This document shows, one piece after another, positions 50,055 to 59,422 of a DNA stretch of 64,000 nt. Every line of letters begins with the position of its first letter. The stretch's first letter is position 1. The stretch spans positions 1 to 64,000 of the forward strand of contig JAZKGE010000019.1 in the NCBI GenBank assembly GCA_040386075.1, read 5' to 3'. Under the pieces are notes generated by a model, which was not told the origin of the DNA, did not search any database, and saw only the letters and a list, made by a program, of their open reading frames with translations. A program made the position numbers and the translations under genes. The stretch is from UBA4416 sp040386075. Its GTDB lineage: Bacteria > Bacteroidota > Bacteroidia > B-17B0 > Aurantibacillaceae.

Positions 50055-51224
50055 TTATCTCGGCCTTTTTTGTCCTCCTTCAGATCTTTGCTGAGGCGCT
50101 CTTGGTTGCGGCGCCCTTTCCTGTCTTCGGGGCTCTACATTTTGTCGTGGCGTATTAATAGGTTGCCTATCTATTTGTTGTTTTGGTTGGCGCGGTGTTT
50201 TTACCGGTTGTTGAGGTTGTGTATTATTTCTATCACGCACCGGAGCATTTTTTATTGGTTCACGTGATGGTTTGACGGGCGAGATCTCAGGGTTACGGCG
50301 GGGAGTATTTTCCCTGATACGGGGTTTACCTCTGTCGGCAGGCATATTATTATACCTTTTTGCCGGAGGTGTATTTTGTTTATACTCCATTTGCCTCTTT
50401 TGATAAAAGCCTGATTCACGGTTTCTCCTAACAGCTCCCGAGCTCGTTCTTCGTCCGTAGTAATATGCATGAATGGCAGGCGAGCGGTAAAAATTGGTCC
50501 TGTGGTAAAAACCGTGGTGATGATAATGCCAGGCTCTGCGATGATGGTAATGCCAGTAAATTGGTTGCCATGGACTCCACCAAGGGGGATAATAACCCCA
50601 GTACCAGGGCGACACCCAAACCGTATATGCAGGAGCATACATATATTGAACAGACGGCCAGCCCCAAACATTTACTACTACGTTCGTATTAGGATCATTG
50701 TTGGAATAACTGGTATTATTATTTACTGGACGATCACTGTTATCAGAGGTAGAATACACATCGTCTTCAACACCTTGTTTTTTTTCTCCGCTTGTTTTTG
50801 CTGTTTCATCCTTAGGTTCTACAATATAATCTTTGCCATATAATTCTTCGTCACCAACAATTTGAACATGCGCGTTTTCGGTTGCGGTTTTCTCTACTTC
50901 AATAACCGCTACATCCTGTGTTTCGTTTTCTGATACGGCTGTTTGTAAAATAAGTGTATGACCGTCTTTTTCTTTTTTATCGAGCACTTTCACATAATCT
51001 ACTTTCCCGTTCCCATCCAGATCAAGGTTATTAATATCGTTATCTTTAGCGTTAAGAGCTTTTTCCAGCTCTTCGGGTGTTTTTGCTTTTTTAAAAGCAT
51101 CTAAGGCGCCGTACAGGTCAAAATTATCGCCCGGTAATCCTAAAGAGTCGGGTTTCGTTTGTGAAATTGCTAAGTTGCTTATTCCTAAACACAATAAAAC
51201 GGCTATTTTTTTTAATTGTTTCAT
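50055..51224 (-). CDS. Secreted protein with Trp/Tyr/His-rich core and basic Pro/Arg/Gln tail
   Basis: 389 residues with a signal peptide (1-21). The first mature domain (about 28-130) carries a calcium-loop-like DLDGNGKVDYVKV and a regular alpha/beta pattern. A linker with Asn/Ser repeats follows, then about 70 residues of extreme composition: WGWPSVQYMYAPAYTVWV, PWYWGYYPPWW, IYWHYHHRRAWHYHHH, with dozens of Trp, Tyr and His. The last 120 residues are basic and rich in Pro, Arg, Gln and Asn. I recognise similar Bacteroidota secreted proteins without known function. The His-rich stretch might bind metals; this is inference. Confidence 0.72.
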   Translation of the reverse strand: MKQLKKIAVLLCLGISNLAISQTKPDSLGLPGDNFDLYGALDAFKKAKTPEELEKALNAKDNDINNLDLDGNGKVDYVKVLDKKEKDGHTLILQTAVSENETQDVAVIEVEKTATENAHVQIVGDEELYGKDYIVEPKDETAKTSGEKKQGVEDDVYSTSDNSDRPVNNNTSYSNNDPNTNVVVNVWGWPSVQYMYAPAYTVWVSPWYWGYYPPWWSPWQPIYWHYHHRRAWHYHHHGFYHRTNFYRSPAIHAYYYGRRTSSGAVRRNRESGFYQKRQMEYKQNTPPAKRYNNMPADRGKPRIRENTPRRNPEISPVKPSREPIKNAPVRDRNNTQPQQPVKTPRQPKQQIDRQPINTPRQNVEPRRQERAPQPRAPQQRSEGGQKRPR

Positions 51225-51300
51225 GTTGCATGAATATTAGTTTCATTAAATACGAAATCCAATATAATGCCAGTAAATCACAAAAAATCTAAAAACAAAA

Positions 51301-51326
51301 AACGCTCCGCATAAATGCGAGGCGCC
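51301..51326 (-). terminator. Intrinsic terminator of the first PKD/T9SS gene
   Basis: A stem CGCTCCGCAT / ATGCGAGGCG with one mismatch and one wobble pair, 2-base loop, 24 bases beyond the stop at 51350. It is a close relative of the hairpin at 53147. Confidence 0.7.
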
Positions 51327-51349
51327 TTTTTAACTAATTAGAATTTATG

Positions 51350-53002
51350 TTATTTTACTAATTTTATAGTTTTGAGGTTATTCCCCTTTGCATTAGTAAT
51401 ACTTAAACTATAAAAACCTTTCGCCAAATCAGCTGTATTGATCTGCGCGTTAGGATTATTCAGATCTCCTGTTGAAACAGTTCTTCCAAGAGCATCAACC
51501 AGTACATAATGTAATGTATGTTGTTCGATTGAAATAAGTTCAATGATTAGTTTATCACCCATAGGGTTGGGATAAGCATTGATTTCTGTAATAGTTTCAG
51601 TTTTTGAAATATGGGTCACTATTTGAGGAATCACATTAAAATGACTCATTAAAAATCCTGAAGCCATTTTTTGTACGCTGGATGAATCGCAATACATATC
51701 AGAACAGGTAATGGTTCCTGCAGTAGCAGACGTAGTTAAACAAACAATATATTGACCCGGAACAGCATATTGATGGGAAGGGTATTGTAATGACGATGTA
51801 TTACCGTCACCAAAATCCCAAAGATAAGATACAATACCTGTACCTGTAGAATTATTATAGGCTGAATAATTTCCGGGAGTTAGTGTATCAGGAAAAATAG
51901 AGAACTGTGAATTTACCTGGCATGGAGAAGGAATAGTATCGATCAAGTGAAAAGAGATTAAATGATGTTCATACGCATATGGCATAGTGTAAGCCAGTGC
52001 CGGAATGTAATGATAATTCCAGCTGGGAGTAGACATATTATAGCGAACCTGTTGCGACACAATAGAAGAAGAGCTGTAATCGCAAAGATCAGAACCAAAA
52101 CCACAATCCATATAGTTCATATAAGTTCCGAAGCCACCACCATGGCCGTTCTCTTCCATGGAAGAAAAATAGAAAGCATTTGCTGTTGCACTAATATTTT
52201 GTCCCAGGCTATAAGTATAACCTGGTTTAAACATCACATCTGCAACTACAAGTTTTCCGCCATTTGAAGAAAAAGGAATAGGTAAGTTAAATTTTTTCTC
52301 CCTATAAGAAATAATAGCAGTGTCAGCAAGCGTTAATAAAACTTTAAATTTATATTCACCATTCGGAGTGCTTGTGGGTAGCATAGTTCCATTAGGAACA
52401 GAAACTAAATTGCTCACAGAATTATATCCCGGAAATCTATAACATATAGTATCCGTTAAATAATTGGTGGCCGGGGCCCCTGTCATGCCTGATATCGCTA
52501 AATTAGAAGGAGATGTATTGTCAAAAACTGTCACAATTAATGTATCAATAATATTAGGGTTAGGGTGGTTTCTGGTATAGGCGTAAAAAATTGACATAGA
52601 ATCGATCTTGAAAGGCGCAGCGCCATTACTTTCTACCCAGCTGGTAGAAGGATCAAGTGAAAATACGATCGATCTAAAATCAACCAACTCTCCAAGATGA
52701 TGAATCCAGCAAGGAGCAATAGTTCCACCAAAATCACCGTAACCTAGAGAGTCGGGAAATAAATAATTGGAACTAACATCACTTGTTGTGCCATAAAGAA
52801 TTTCCGCTTTTTCGCCGTAATTAAACCAACCCTGATTACTAATAGTAGAAGATTTCGAAACTGCATTTTTTGTATTTGGAGCTTTATTATATACAAATTG
52901 CTTTTTTGGATGTAATAGAAAAGGATTTACCTGTATTTGTGCCTGGGCAATACAAATAGCGCTTATGCAAATAAAGCAAAGTAAAGAATAGATTTTTTTC
53001 AT
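51350..53002 (-). CDS. Secreted PKD-domain protein with T9SS sorting domain
   Basis: 550 residues: a signal peptide, a unique N-terminal region of about 340 residues with beta-sandwich style sequence (LPIPFSSNGGKLVVADVMFKPGY), a PKD domain with YLWDFGDGNTSSLQYPSHQYAVPGQYIVCL (about 393-445), and a T9SS type A sorting domain (AYPNPMGDKLIIELIS ... LAKGFYSLSITNAKGNNLKTIKLVK). The last 150 residues are nearly the same as in the gene at 53195, while the N-terminal part is unrelated, so this gene is chimeric with respect to its paralogues. It is exported; function unknown. Confidence 0.85.
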   Translation of the reverse strand: MKKIYSLLCFICISAICIAQAQIQVNPFLLHPKKQFVYNKAPNTKNAVSKSSTISNQGWFNYGEKAEILYGTTSDVSSNYLFPDSLGYGDFGGTIAPCWIHHLGELVDFRSIVFSLDPSTSWVESNGAAPFKIDSMSIFYAYTRNHPNPNIIDTLIVTVFDNTSPSNLAISGMTGAPATNYLTDTICYRFPGYNSVSNLVSVPNGTMLPTSTPNGEYKFKVLLTLADTAIISYREKKFNLPIPFSSNGGKLVVADVMFKPGYTYSLGQNISATANAFYFSSMEENGHGGGFGTYMNYMDCGFGSDLCDYSSSSIVSQQVRYNMSTPSWNYHYIPALAYTMPYAYEHHLISFHLIDTIPSPCQVNSQFSIFPDTLTPGNYSAYNNSTGTGIVSYLWDFGDGNTSSLQYPSHQYAVPGQYIVCLTTSATAGTITCSDMYCDSSSVQKMASGFLMSHFNVIPQIVTHISKTETITEINAYPNPMGDKLIIELISIEQHTLHYVLVDALGRTVSTGDLNNPNAQINTADLAKGFYSLSITNAKGNNLKTIKLVK

Positions 53003-53146
53003 ATAATGTAAGTTTATTATTTACTAAGGTATGATAAAAACATCTACCGATAGTCAAAATTCCCTCAGCCGTTCGTATAGTTCGCTTAATATTTTGCAAC
53101 TAATGTTATTTATGGCTTCAGTTCAGAGCCAATTAATACAACAAAA

Positions 53147-53172
53147 AACGCCTCGCATGTATGCGAGGCGTT
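53147..53172 (-). terminator. Intrinsic terminator of the second PKD/T9SS gene
   Basis: A perfect stem AACGCCTCGCAT / ATGCGAGGCGTT with a 2-base loop, 22 bases beyond the stop at 53195. Together with the shared gene end it is duplicated at 51301. Confidence 0.75.
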
Positions 53173-53194
53173 CTCTGACTAATTAAAATTTATG

Positions 53195-54616
53195 TTACTT
53201 TACTAATTTTATAGTTTTGAGGTTATTACCTTTTTCATTAGTAATACTTAAACTATAAAAACCTTTCGCTAAATCAGATGTATTGATCTGCGCTTTAGAA
53301 TTATTCAGATCTCCTGTTGAAACTGTTCTGCCAAGAGCATCTGTTAATACGTACATTAATTTTGAATTATCTACAGCAGTTGCTTCGATGGTTAATTCAT
53401 TTGCAATTGGATTAGGAAATGCTTTTACTCCTGTCACCATTTCTGCTTGTTTAATACTTGTTACTGTTTGTGGGATAACAGACAAATGACTCATTAAAAA
53501 TCCTGAAGCCATACGTTGTACGCTTGAAGAATCACAATGCGTGTCAGAGCATGATAAACCACCTATTGTGTTGGTAACAGTTATACAAACAACATATTGT
53601 CCAGGAGTAGCATATTGATGAGACGGATATTGTTGTGTTGAAGTTGTTCCATCTCCAAAGTTCCATAAGTAGGATAGACCGCCGTTTCCGGTTGATGTAT
53701 TGTAAGCATAATAGTTACCTGCATTAACCGAATCGGCAAAGATCTGGAAACCTGCATTTACCTGGCAAGTTGGAGTTGTAGTTCCACTACCGCATGCTAC
53801 AGTTACAAAATGCGAAACAGAATCGCACATACCAAAAGTGTTATATGTACTTAACGTTGCGTAATAAGTGCCGTTAGGTAATGATACGTTTGGATTTGCA
53901 GTGGTCGTATAAGTTGTACCGTTAATCGTAAATATACCGTAAGAGCTTCCTGTAGATGTATTAACGAAATGTGTAACACAATTAGAATCAGTATAGCTTG
54001 TAAAAGAAGCATTGCAACCTGTTGGAGTTGTAGTTCCTCCTCCGCAGCTTACAGTAACCATGTGGTATACCGAATCACAGAATGAACCGCCTGAATAAAC
54101 CAATAGTGTTACAGGATAATTTCCGTTAGGTAAGCTAAATGTTGGATTGAAAGAATGGAAAGTCGAACCGTCAATAAACCAATCGAAAGTTAAATTACTT
54201 CCTGTAGAGCCGTTCATGAAATGAGTGATGCAAGAACTATCGGTATATGCAGTGAATGCTGCATTACAGCTTGCCGGCGACATATTGCTGATTGTTAATG
54301 CTGTGCTACCGGTAATCCAGCAACCGCTTAACGAATCGCTGATATTAACGGTTAGCGTATAGCTGCCGTTAGTAGGAAACTGAAATGTTCCGTTATTTTG
54401 GAACATGCCCGATGTTTGTGTAGCACTTGGTGTTACCGACCAGTAATACATAGTTTGTGTAGACGTTGATGATGACAGAATCGGAGTTACAGTAGCTGTT
54501 CCGTTAGTTCCCAGCGTCACACTCATGTTTGTAACAGAAGGGCATTGAGCCACTGCTGTCATAGAAAAAACACCTAGTGCTAATCCTAATAGTTTTTGAG
54601 TAATGGTTGTTTTCAT
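53195..54616 (-). CDS. Secreted PKD-domain protein with Cys-containing repeats and T9SS sorting domain
   Basis: 473 residues. After the signal peptide comes a domain opening CPSVTNMSVTLGTNGT, then two copies of a Cys-containing module of about 85 residues (SCNAAFTAYTDSSCITHF ... and GCNASFTSYTDSNCVTHF ..., each with LPNG and FCDSV or MCDSV), then a PKD domain (LSYLWNFGDGTTSTQQYPSHQY), the linker CDSSSVQRMASGFLMSHLSV, and a T9SS sorting domain. It is a close paralogue of the gene at 54851 in the same order. Function unknown; surface adhesion is a typical role of such proteins. Confidence 0.87.
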   Translation of the reverse strand: MKTTITQKLLGLALGVFSMTAVAQCPSVTNMSVTLGTNGTATVTPILSSSTSTQTMYYWSVTPSATQTSGMFQNNGTFQFPTNGSYTLTVNISDSLSGCWITGSTALTISNMSPASCNAAFTAYTDSSCITHFMNGSTGSNLTFDWFIDGSTFHSFNPTFSLPNGNYPVTLLVYSGGSFCDSVYHMVTVSCGGGTTTPTGCNASFTSYTDSNCVTHFVNTSTGSSYGIFTINGTTYTTTANPNVSLPNGTYYATLSTYNTFGMCDSVSHFVTVACGSGTTTPTCQVNAGFQIFADSVNAGNYYAYNTSTGNGGLSYLWNFGDGTTSTQQYPSHQYATPGQYVVCITVTNTIGGLSCSDTHCDSSSVQRMASGFLMSHLSVIPQTVTSIKQAEMVTGVKAFPNPIANELTIEATAVDNSKLMYVLTDALGRTVSTGDLNNSKAQINTSDLAKGFYSLSITNEKGNNLKTIKLVK

Positions 54617-54804
54617 ATTTTATAAAATTTATTTAATTATTTCCTGATACAAAGTTGCAAATAGTTTTTCTACCCTAAAACCCGATTTTATAATTTATTA
54701 CATATTCAAAAACTATATTTTTACATTATCCATTATTATAATGCATATGAATATATTTTATATTACACAAACAAATTTAATTTTTATATTAAAACAGACA
54801 TAAA

Positions 54805-54832
54805 AAAAGACAAACCAATAGGTTTGTCTTTT
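54805..54832 (-). terminator. Intrinsic terminator of the third PKD/T9SS gene
   Basis: A perfect 12-bp stem AAAAGACAAACC / GGTTTGTCTTTT with a 4-base loop, 18 bases beyond the stop at 54851; on the minus strand it is followed by a T-rich stretch. Confidence 0.85.
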
Positions 54833-54850
54833 CAAAATAAAGCATATTGC

Positions 54851-56302
54851 TTATTTAACCAGTTTAATGGTTTTAAGAGTTTTGCCACCATCATTAAAAA
54901 GGTTTAATGTATAAAAGCCTTTCTCCAGATGGGATGTGTGTATCATCACCACTTTTGCATCTAAGCTTCCTGTTAAAACTGTTCTGCCAAGAGCATCTAT
55001 TAAACTATAGCTTAATTTGGGAGCATCTGTGGCTGCTAATTCAACATGTAATTCGTCGGCTATGGGATTAGGAAATACTTTTAATCCTGTTATACTTTCG
55101 ATTTGTTTAATGCCGGTTACTGTTTGCGGAATTACATTCATCTGGCTCATTAAAAAACCGGCTGCCATTTTCTGAACGCTTGAAGAATCGCAGTAAGTGT
55201 CGGTACAGGTGGATGTGCCAAGAGCTGTGGTGTATGTTACATTTACAGTTAAACAAACTACATATTGTCCTGGCACAGCGTATTGATGAAAAGGATATTG
55301 TTGAGTAGAGGTGTTACCATCACCAAAGTTCCATAAGTAAGACATCGTGCCGGACCCGTAAGATGTATTATAAGCATAATAATTACCACTGGTTGGATTT
55401 GCGGAATCAGGAAAAATGACAAACTGAGAATTAGCCTGGCAACCAGTTGCAGGATTTCCACAGTTTACATACACGTAGTTTATCGCTGAGTCACAAAATG
55501 TCCCATTGGAAAATGTAGCCAGTTGAATAACCGAATAGCCTTGCGGCAAATTTAAAACCGGATTAACAACAGTGCTAATTAACGTTGGACTGCTACTATT
55601 TGTAACATCATACCATTCATAAGTTAAATTGCTTCCGCCAGATGTATTGGTAATATGAGTTATACAAGCCGTATCTGTAAAAGCTGTGAAATTTGCCACA
55701 CAGGATACTGTATTATTTCCGCTACATCCAACGGGTATTGTGTGGTAAACAGAATCGCACATTTGACCTGCATAATAAGTTTGTAATAGCACAACATGAT
55801 TACCGTTTGGTAAATTCACTGATGGATTGGTTGATGTATAAGTACTGCCATTAATTGTCCAGCCATAAGTAATATTGTTTCCTGTTGATGCGTTCACGAA
55901 GTAGGTCACACAATTGCTATCGCTATAAGCTGTAAAAGCAGCATTGCAGCTTGACGCCGGTAAATTAGTGATCGTTATGCTGTCACAGTATTGATTAGAC
56001 CAGCAACCATTTAATGAATCTGTAAAACTTAAACACACATTATAGGTGCCGTTAGAGTAAAACTGAAATTCGCCCTGGGATTGAAAAGAGTTGGAGGTTA
56101 GATTCCCACTTGGAGATATTTGCCAGTAATACATGGTCATTGCAGGACTTACCGTGCCACTGATAACAGGAGAAATGCTGGCAGTTCCGTTAGCGCCTAA
56201 TGTTACACTTAAATTGGTAATAGAGGGGCATTGCGCGAAGGCCGAAATAGAGAAAACACCAAGCGTTAATCCTATTAGTTTTTTGAAAAAATCAGTTTTC
56301 AT
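54851..56302 (-). CDS. Secreted PKD-domain protein with Cys-containing repeats and T9SS sorting domain (paralogue)
   Basis: 483 residues with the same architecture as the gene at 53195: signal peptide, CPSITNLSVTLGANGT domain, two Cys modules (SCNAAFTAYSDSNCVTYF ..., SCVANFTAFTDTACITHI ...), PKD domain (SYLWNFGDGNTSTQQYPFHQY), the CDSSSVQKMAAGFLMSQMNV linker, and a T9SS sorting domain ending LKTIKLVK. It begins 2 bases after the stop of the T9SS gene at 56305, so those two are one operon. It is more diverged from the other two than they are from each other at the C terminus. Confidence 0.87.
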   Translation of the reverse strand: MKTDFFKKLIGLTLGVFSISAFAQCPSITNLSVTLGANGTASISPVISGTVSPAMTMYYWQISPSGNLTSNSFQSQGEFQFYSNGTYNVCLSFTDSLNGCWSNQYCDSITITNLPASSCNAAFTAYSDSNCVTYFVNASTGNNITYGWTINGSTYTSTNPSVNLPNGNHVVLLQTYYAGQMCDSVYHTIPVGCSGNNTVSCVANFTAFTDTACITHITNTSGGSNLTYEWYDVTNSSSPTLISTVVNPVLNLPQGYSVIQLATFSNGTFCDSAINYVYVNCGNPATGCQANSQFVIFPDSANPTSGNYYAYNTSYGSGTMSYLWNFGDGNTSTQQYPFHQYAVPGQYVVCLTVNVTYTTALGTSTCTDTYCDSSSVQKMAAGFLMSQMNVIPQTVTGIKQIESITGLKVFPNPIADELHVELAATDAPKLSYSLIDALGRTVLTGSLDAKVVMIHTSHLEKGFYTLNLFNDGGKTLKTIKLVK

Positions 56303-56304
56303 AG

Positions 56305-56994
56305 TTATTCTTTTATAAAATTAATGCGGTACGATTTCTCTTCTGATCGAATGATCATCCAATACGAGCCTGGAGTTAGATCTGAAACATCTGTCGTTTC
56401 TTTGAAACTGGTTTCTTTTACTTTTCTGGCAAACATATCATAAATAATGATGGATGTATAACGACCCTCTTTCAGAGGTTTTATGGTAATATCATGGAGA
56501 ACTGGGTTTGGATAGATCTTAAATTGATTTTTTTCAAATTCAAAAACAGAGTTCACATTATTTATCCAAACTACAGGACGTACGCTATCGCCCAGCATTG
56601 TGGTTCCGCTTACAATATAAGGCCAAACTACAATGGTATTTCCGTTACCGCCCGATTTAAACTCGTAAATACCGGAAGTAGGATTAAAGGCTAAAGTAAT
56701 CGCAACGCTATCGTTTGGTAAAAAAGGTACGGAAAAAAAGACGCCACTTGAATCACAGAGCACGCCTCCTGTGGTATCTCGTTTGGCAGTAACTTTTACG
56801 CCGCCTGTGAACGCAGCATTTCCCGAGTTTTTTATATACACAGTTAATCGAACGGTGTCCCCGAATTGAACCCCAACCGTTGAATTTCCGGCAGCGCTTG
56901 GCATGAAAGAAAACACCGGGCTCATGCCGATTTTTGACTGTCCGTAACTTACCAGTTTCGTTAAAACAAATAGAAATATTAAAAGACGCTTCAT
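56305..56994 (-). CDS. Small secreted protein with T9SS sorting domain
   Basis: 229 residues. After the signal peptide (1-18) lies one beta-sandwich domain of about 110 residues: TVGVQFGDTVRLTVYIKNSGNAAFTGGVKVTAKRD, followed by SVPFLPNDSVAITLAFNP. This is the style of CARDB or bacterial Ig-like modules. The end is a T9SS sorting domain (KIYPNPVLHDITIKPL ... LTPGSYWMIIRS). It starts an operon with the PKD gene at 54851 (2-base gap). Function unknown. Confidence 0.82.
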   Translation of the reverse strand: MKRLLIFLFVLTKLVSYGQSKIGMSPVFSFMPSAAGNSTVGVQFGDTVRLTVYIKNSGNAAFTGGVKVTAKRDTTGGVLCDSSGVFFSVPFLPNDSVAITLAFNPTSGIYEFKSGGNGNTIVVWPYIVSGTTMLGDSVRPVVWINNVNSVFEFEKNQFKIYPNPVLHDITIKPLKEGRYTSIIIYDMFARKVKETSFKETTDVSDLTPGSYWMIIRSEEKSYRINFIKE

Positions 56995-57076
56995 GTTAAT
57001 TTTTTTTGCTCATTAAAATTAATTAAAAAAACGAAGAAATATTAATTACTTTTATTTTTTATTACACACTCATATT

Positions 57077-58522
57077 ATGGATATATTACAAGATCTGATC
57101 AAGTCTTTGGAGAAAGAAGAGCTAAAGAGTTATAAACTCTATACTAAGCGAACTCATAACTTTGATAATAGAAAGGACATTGAGCTATTCGAGTCCATTA
57201 AAAAACAGGCAGAAGCCTCAGACAAATTCCATTTTAAAGCTGTTTACGATGGCGACAAGCCAGATGCCAAATATTACAGACTCAAAAATAAGATCTCAGA
57301 TGATATAGGCATTGTATTATCTAATTTAAATCATAAGAAGCCCGAAACAGATGTTTTGCATCTGGTTGGATTGGCAAAAATATTTAATGCCAAGCAAAAA
57401 CAAAATCTTGCGCTTCACTATTTGAAATTGGCAGAGCGTAGAGCTATCGAAAAAGAGGAGTACGCATTACTGGAAGCTATTTATGAACAGATGGTGAGAA
57501 TGAGTATTCAAAATACGGATGAAAATCCGGCAACGATTATTGAAAAGCGAAATGAGAACAGCCAGCGTTTAAAGTTATTGCAAGATCTGGAAAATAACCT
57601 GGCTGTATTATCGCATGAAGTAAAAACAACGCAAAATCTCACAACTAAAAAAGAGATCACGGTTTGGTTGAATCACACTTTGAAAAATACGATCAAATTG
57701 TCTTATGTAAAAAATTCTGTGCAATTACGCATCAAGATCTTTCAAAATTTAAGTCGTTTGATGTTGTTGTTGAAGGATTACGCTTCATTGGAGGCATATT
57801 TAAAATCCTGTTTATTGGAGTTTGAAAATGACCAGTTGTTTAGCAAGCAAACTCACGAAGTAAAACTGCAGTTGTTGGTGTATCTATGTAACGCTTCTTA
57901 CATGCTTAATAAACACACGCAATCAGTGCAGTATGCTAACGTACTGCATAAAGCCATATTTGAGTACGATAAAGCATTGTATGACCAATACATTTTTTAT
58001 TATTACAACATTTTGGTAAATAATTACAGCAAGACAAATGCGCAGAAAGCTATTGATACATTAGAAGAAGCTCAGAATGAAAGACAGATCAAAAATAATC
58101 CGAATCAGTATTTTTATGTATTGAATAATTTAGCGATACTGAATTTCGATCTTAAAAAACATAAACAAGCCAGTAAATTTTTCAGTCAGATGTATGTATC
58201 ACAAAACTTTAAATCGTTCGACAGATCATTCGTAGTTAAGTTACAGGTATTGGAATTGATTAACAGGCTTGAACTTCAGGATTATGAACTATGTGATAAA
58301 TTATTAAATCAGCTACATAAATTAATAGATGATTTGAAAGAAAAAGAATCAATTAAAATTGACATAGCGGTTCTAGAGTTGATCAGCAAATTTTTAAATG
58401 AATACGAAAGTCGTTGGCGACCTTTAAAAACCTCCATTCAGGCATTTATAAAAAAGTTTCAAAACCCAAAAGACGGATCCGGATTAATTGATTATTCTAA
58501 CTGGCTTGAATCAAAGATGTGA
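57077..58522 (+). CDS. Helical-repeat (TPR-like) cytoplasmic protein
   Basis: 481 residues, nearly all alpha-helical, with no signal peptide or membrane helix. It opens MDILQDLIKSLEKEELKSYKLY. TPR-like pairs are visible, for example LHYLKLAERRAIEKEEYALLEAIYEQ, YFYVLNNLAILNFDLKKHKQASKFFSQMY and LELQDYELCDKLLNQLHKLI. I recognise it as a type of Bacteroidota helical-repeat protein of unknown function, not a named family. Its stop abuts the stop of the convergent acyltransferase gene with no spacing. Confidence 0.75.
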   Translation: MDILQDLIKSLEKEELKSYKLYTKRTHNFDNRKDIELFESIKKQAEASDKFHFKAVYDGDKPDAKYYRLKNKISDDIGIVLSNLNHKKPETDVLHLVGLAKIFNAKQKQNLALHYLKLAERRAIEKEEYALLEAIYEQMVRMSIQNTDENPATIIEKRNENSQRLKLLQDLENNLAVLSHEVKTTQNLTTKKEITVWLNHTLKNTIKLSYVKNSVQLRIKIFQNLSRLMLLLKDYASLEAYLKSCLLEFENDQLFSKQTHEVKLQLLVYLCNASYMLNKHTQSVQYANVLHKAIFEYDKALYDQYIFYYYNILVNNYSKTNAQKAIDTLEEAQNERQIKNNPNQYFYVLNNLAILNFDLKKHKQASKFFSQMYVSQNFKSFDRSFVVKLQVLELINRLELQDYELCDKLLNQLHKLIDDLKEKESIKIDIAVLELISKFLNEYESRWRPLKTSIQAFIKKFQNPKDGSGLIDYSNWLESKM

Positions 58523-59422
58523 TCACTTCCAAAAATCATAATAGTTAAACCACTGGTGAGGATATGCCTTTGCCATTTCCTCAACCTTTGCTACATACTG
58601 CAATAGCAGTTCCTGGCATACTTTTTCCAGTTGCTCCTCGCCTCGTACTCTTGCAACCTGTATCGGTTTTTCGGTAGAGAATTGGTATGTGTGCTTATCT
58701 GTTTTTACAGCAAATACAATGCACAAAGGTACCCCAAATTTTGCAGCCATGATAAATGGACCTGCGGGAAAGTGCGCAGCTTTACCAAAAAAATTAGTGG
58801 TTAAAGTTTTTGCGCCTTCACGGTATCGATCGCCGTGCATCACTACTAGTTCATTATTGCTAAAGGCTTTATGTAATTCAATGATGTGACTTTTTGTTTC
58901 TTCGTCAATAGCAATGATGTTGATCTTTTTTTCTTTCATCACACCATCCATGTATTGTTTTACATCTTCCTTTTCGTTGGAGTACATTAAAATGTTGAAT
59001 GCGGTTCCTAATCTGTTCAAACCTTGTCCAGCTACTTCCCAATTTCCAATATGAGCACTTACCAGAATGCCACCTTTACCAAGTGCAGTTAATTCATTCA
59101 GCATTTCGCCATTTTTATGTATAACCTTGAATGCATTTTTAGCTCCAGCCATAACGGCTACTTTATCAATGATTGTTTGACCGAGTAAAAAATTATTTTT
59201 ATAGGTCGCCAACCAGGCTTTGAAAGGGGAATAACCATGTGCCTGAATAAAATAGTGGCGTATATATTTATTTGGTTTAGAGAACAGGAAGTAATAAAAT
59301 GAGACAAGCCTCAGGAAAAAATAAGCGGGATTCAATCCAAAGGTGTTTAGGATGAATACAAAAATCTTAAAGCCTAAAACTTTTGCCTGTGATTGTCCAT
59401 CCCATTTATTTTGATCACTCAT
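58523..59422 (-). CDS. LpxL/HtrB-like lysophospholipid acyltransferase
   Basis: 299 residues with an N-terminal hydrophobic anchor and the LpxL/HtrB-type fold. The catalytic His and acidic residue lie in LVSAHIGNWEVAG (H-x4-E pattern), and the second block is VMHGDRYREGAKTLTTNFFGKAAHFPAGPFIMA. Such enzymes are regular members of aryl polyene and flexirubin clusters, where they are thought to esterify the polyene onto a lipid. It is the most downstream gene of that minus-strand set; a terminator at 59571 separates it from the ACP gene, so read-through or its own promoter is needed. Confidence 0.86.
   Translation of the reverse strand: MSDQNKWDGQSQAKVLGFKIFVFILNTFGLNPAYFFLRLVSFYYFLFSKPNKYIRHYFIQAHGYSPFKAWLATYKNNFLLGQTIIDKVAVMAGAKNAFKVIHKNGEMLNELTALGKGGILVSAHIGNWEVAGQGLNRLGTAFNILMYSNEKEDVKQYMDGVMKEKKINIIAIDEETKSHIIELHKAFSNNELVVMHGDRYREGAKTLTTNFFGKAAHFPAGPFIMAAKFGVPLCIVFAVKTDKHTYQFSTEKPIQVARVRGEEQLEKVCQELLLQYVAKVEEMAKAYPHQWFNYYDFWK

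Noticed and set aside
50070..50843. Several plus-strand open frames opposite the Trp/Tyr/His-rich gene
   Set aside because: They exist because the biased codons of the real gene leave few stops on the other strand. They have no signal, motif or promoter of their own.
51350..56302. Possible CRISPR or tandem DNA array in the repeated T9SS region
   Set aside because: The repetition is coding paralogy and domain duplication; there are no short regular repeats with unique spacers.
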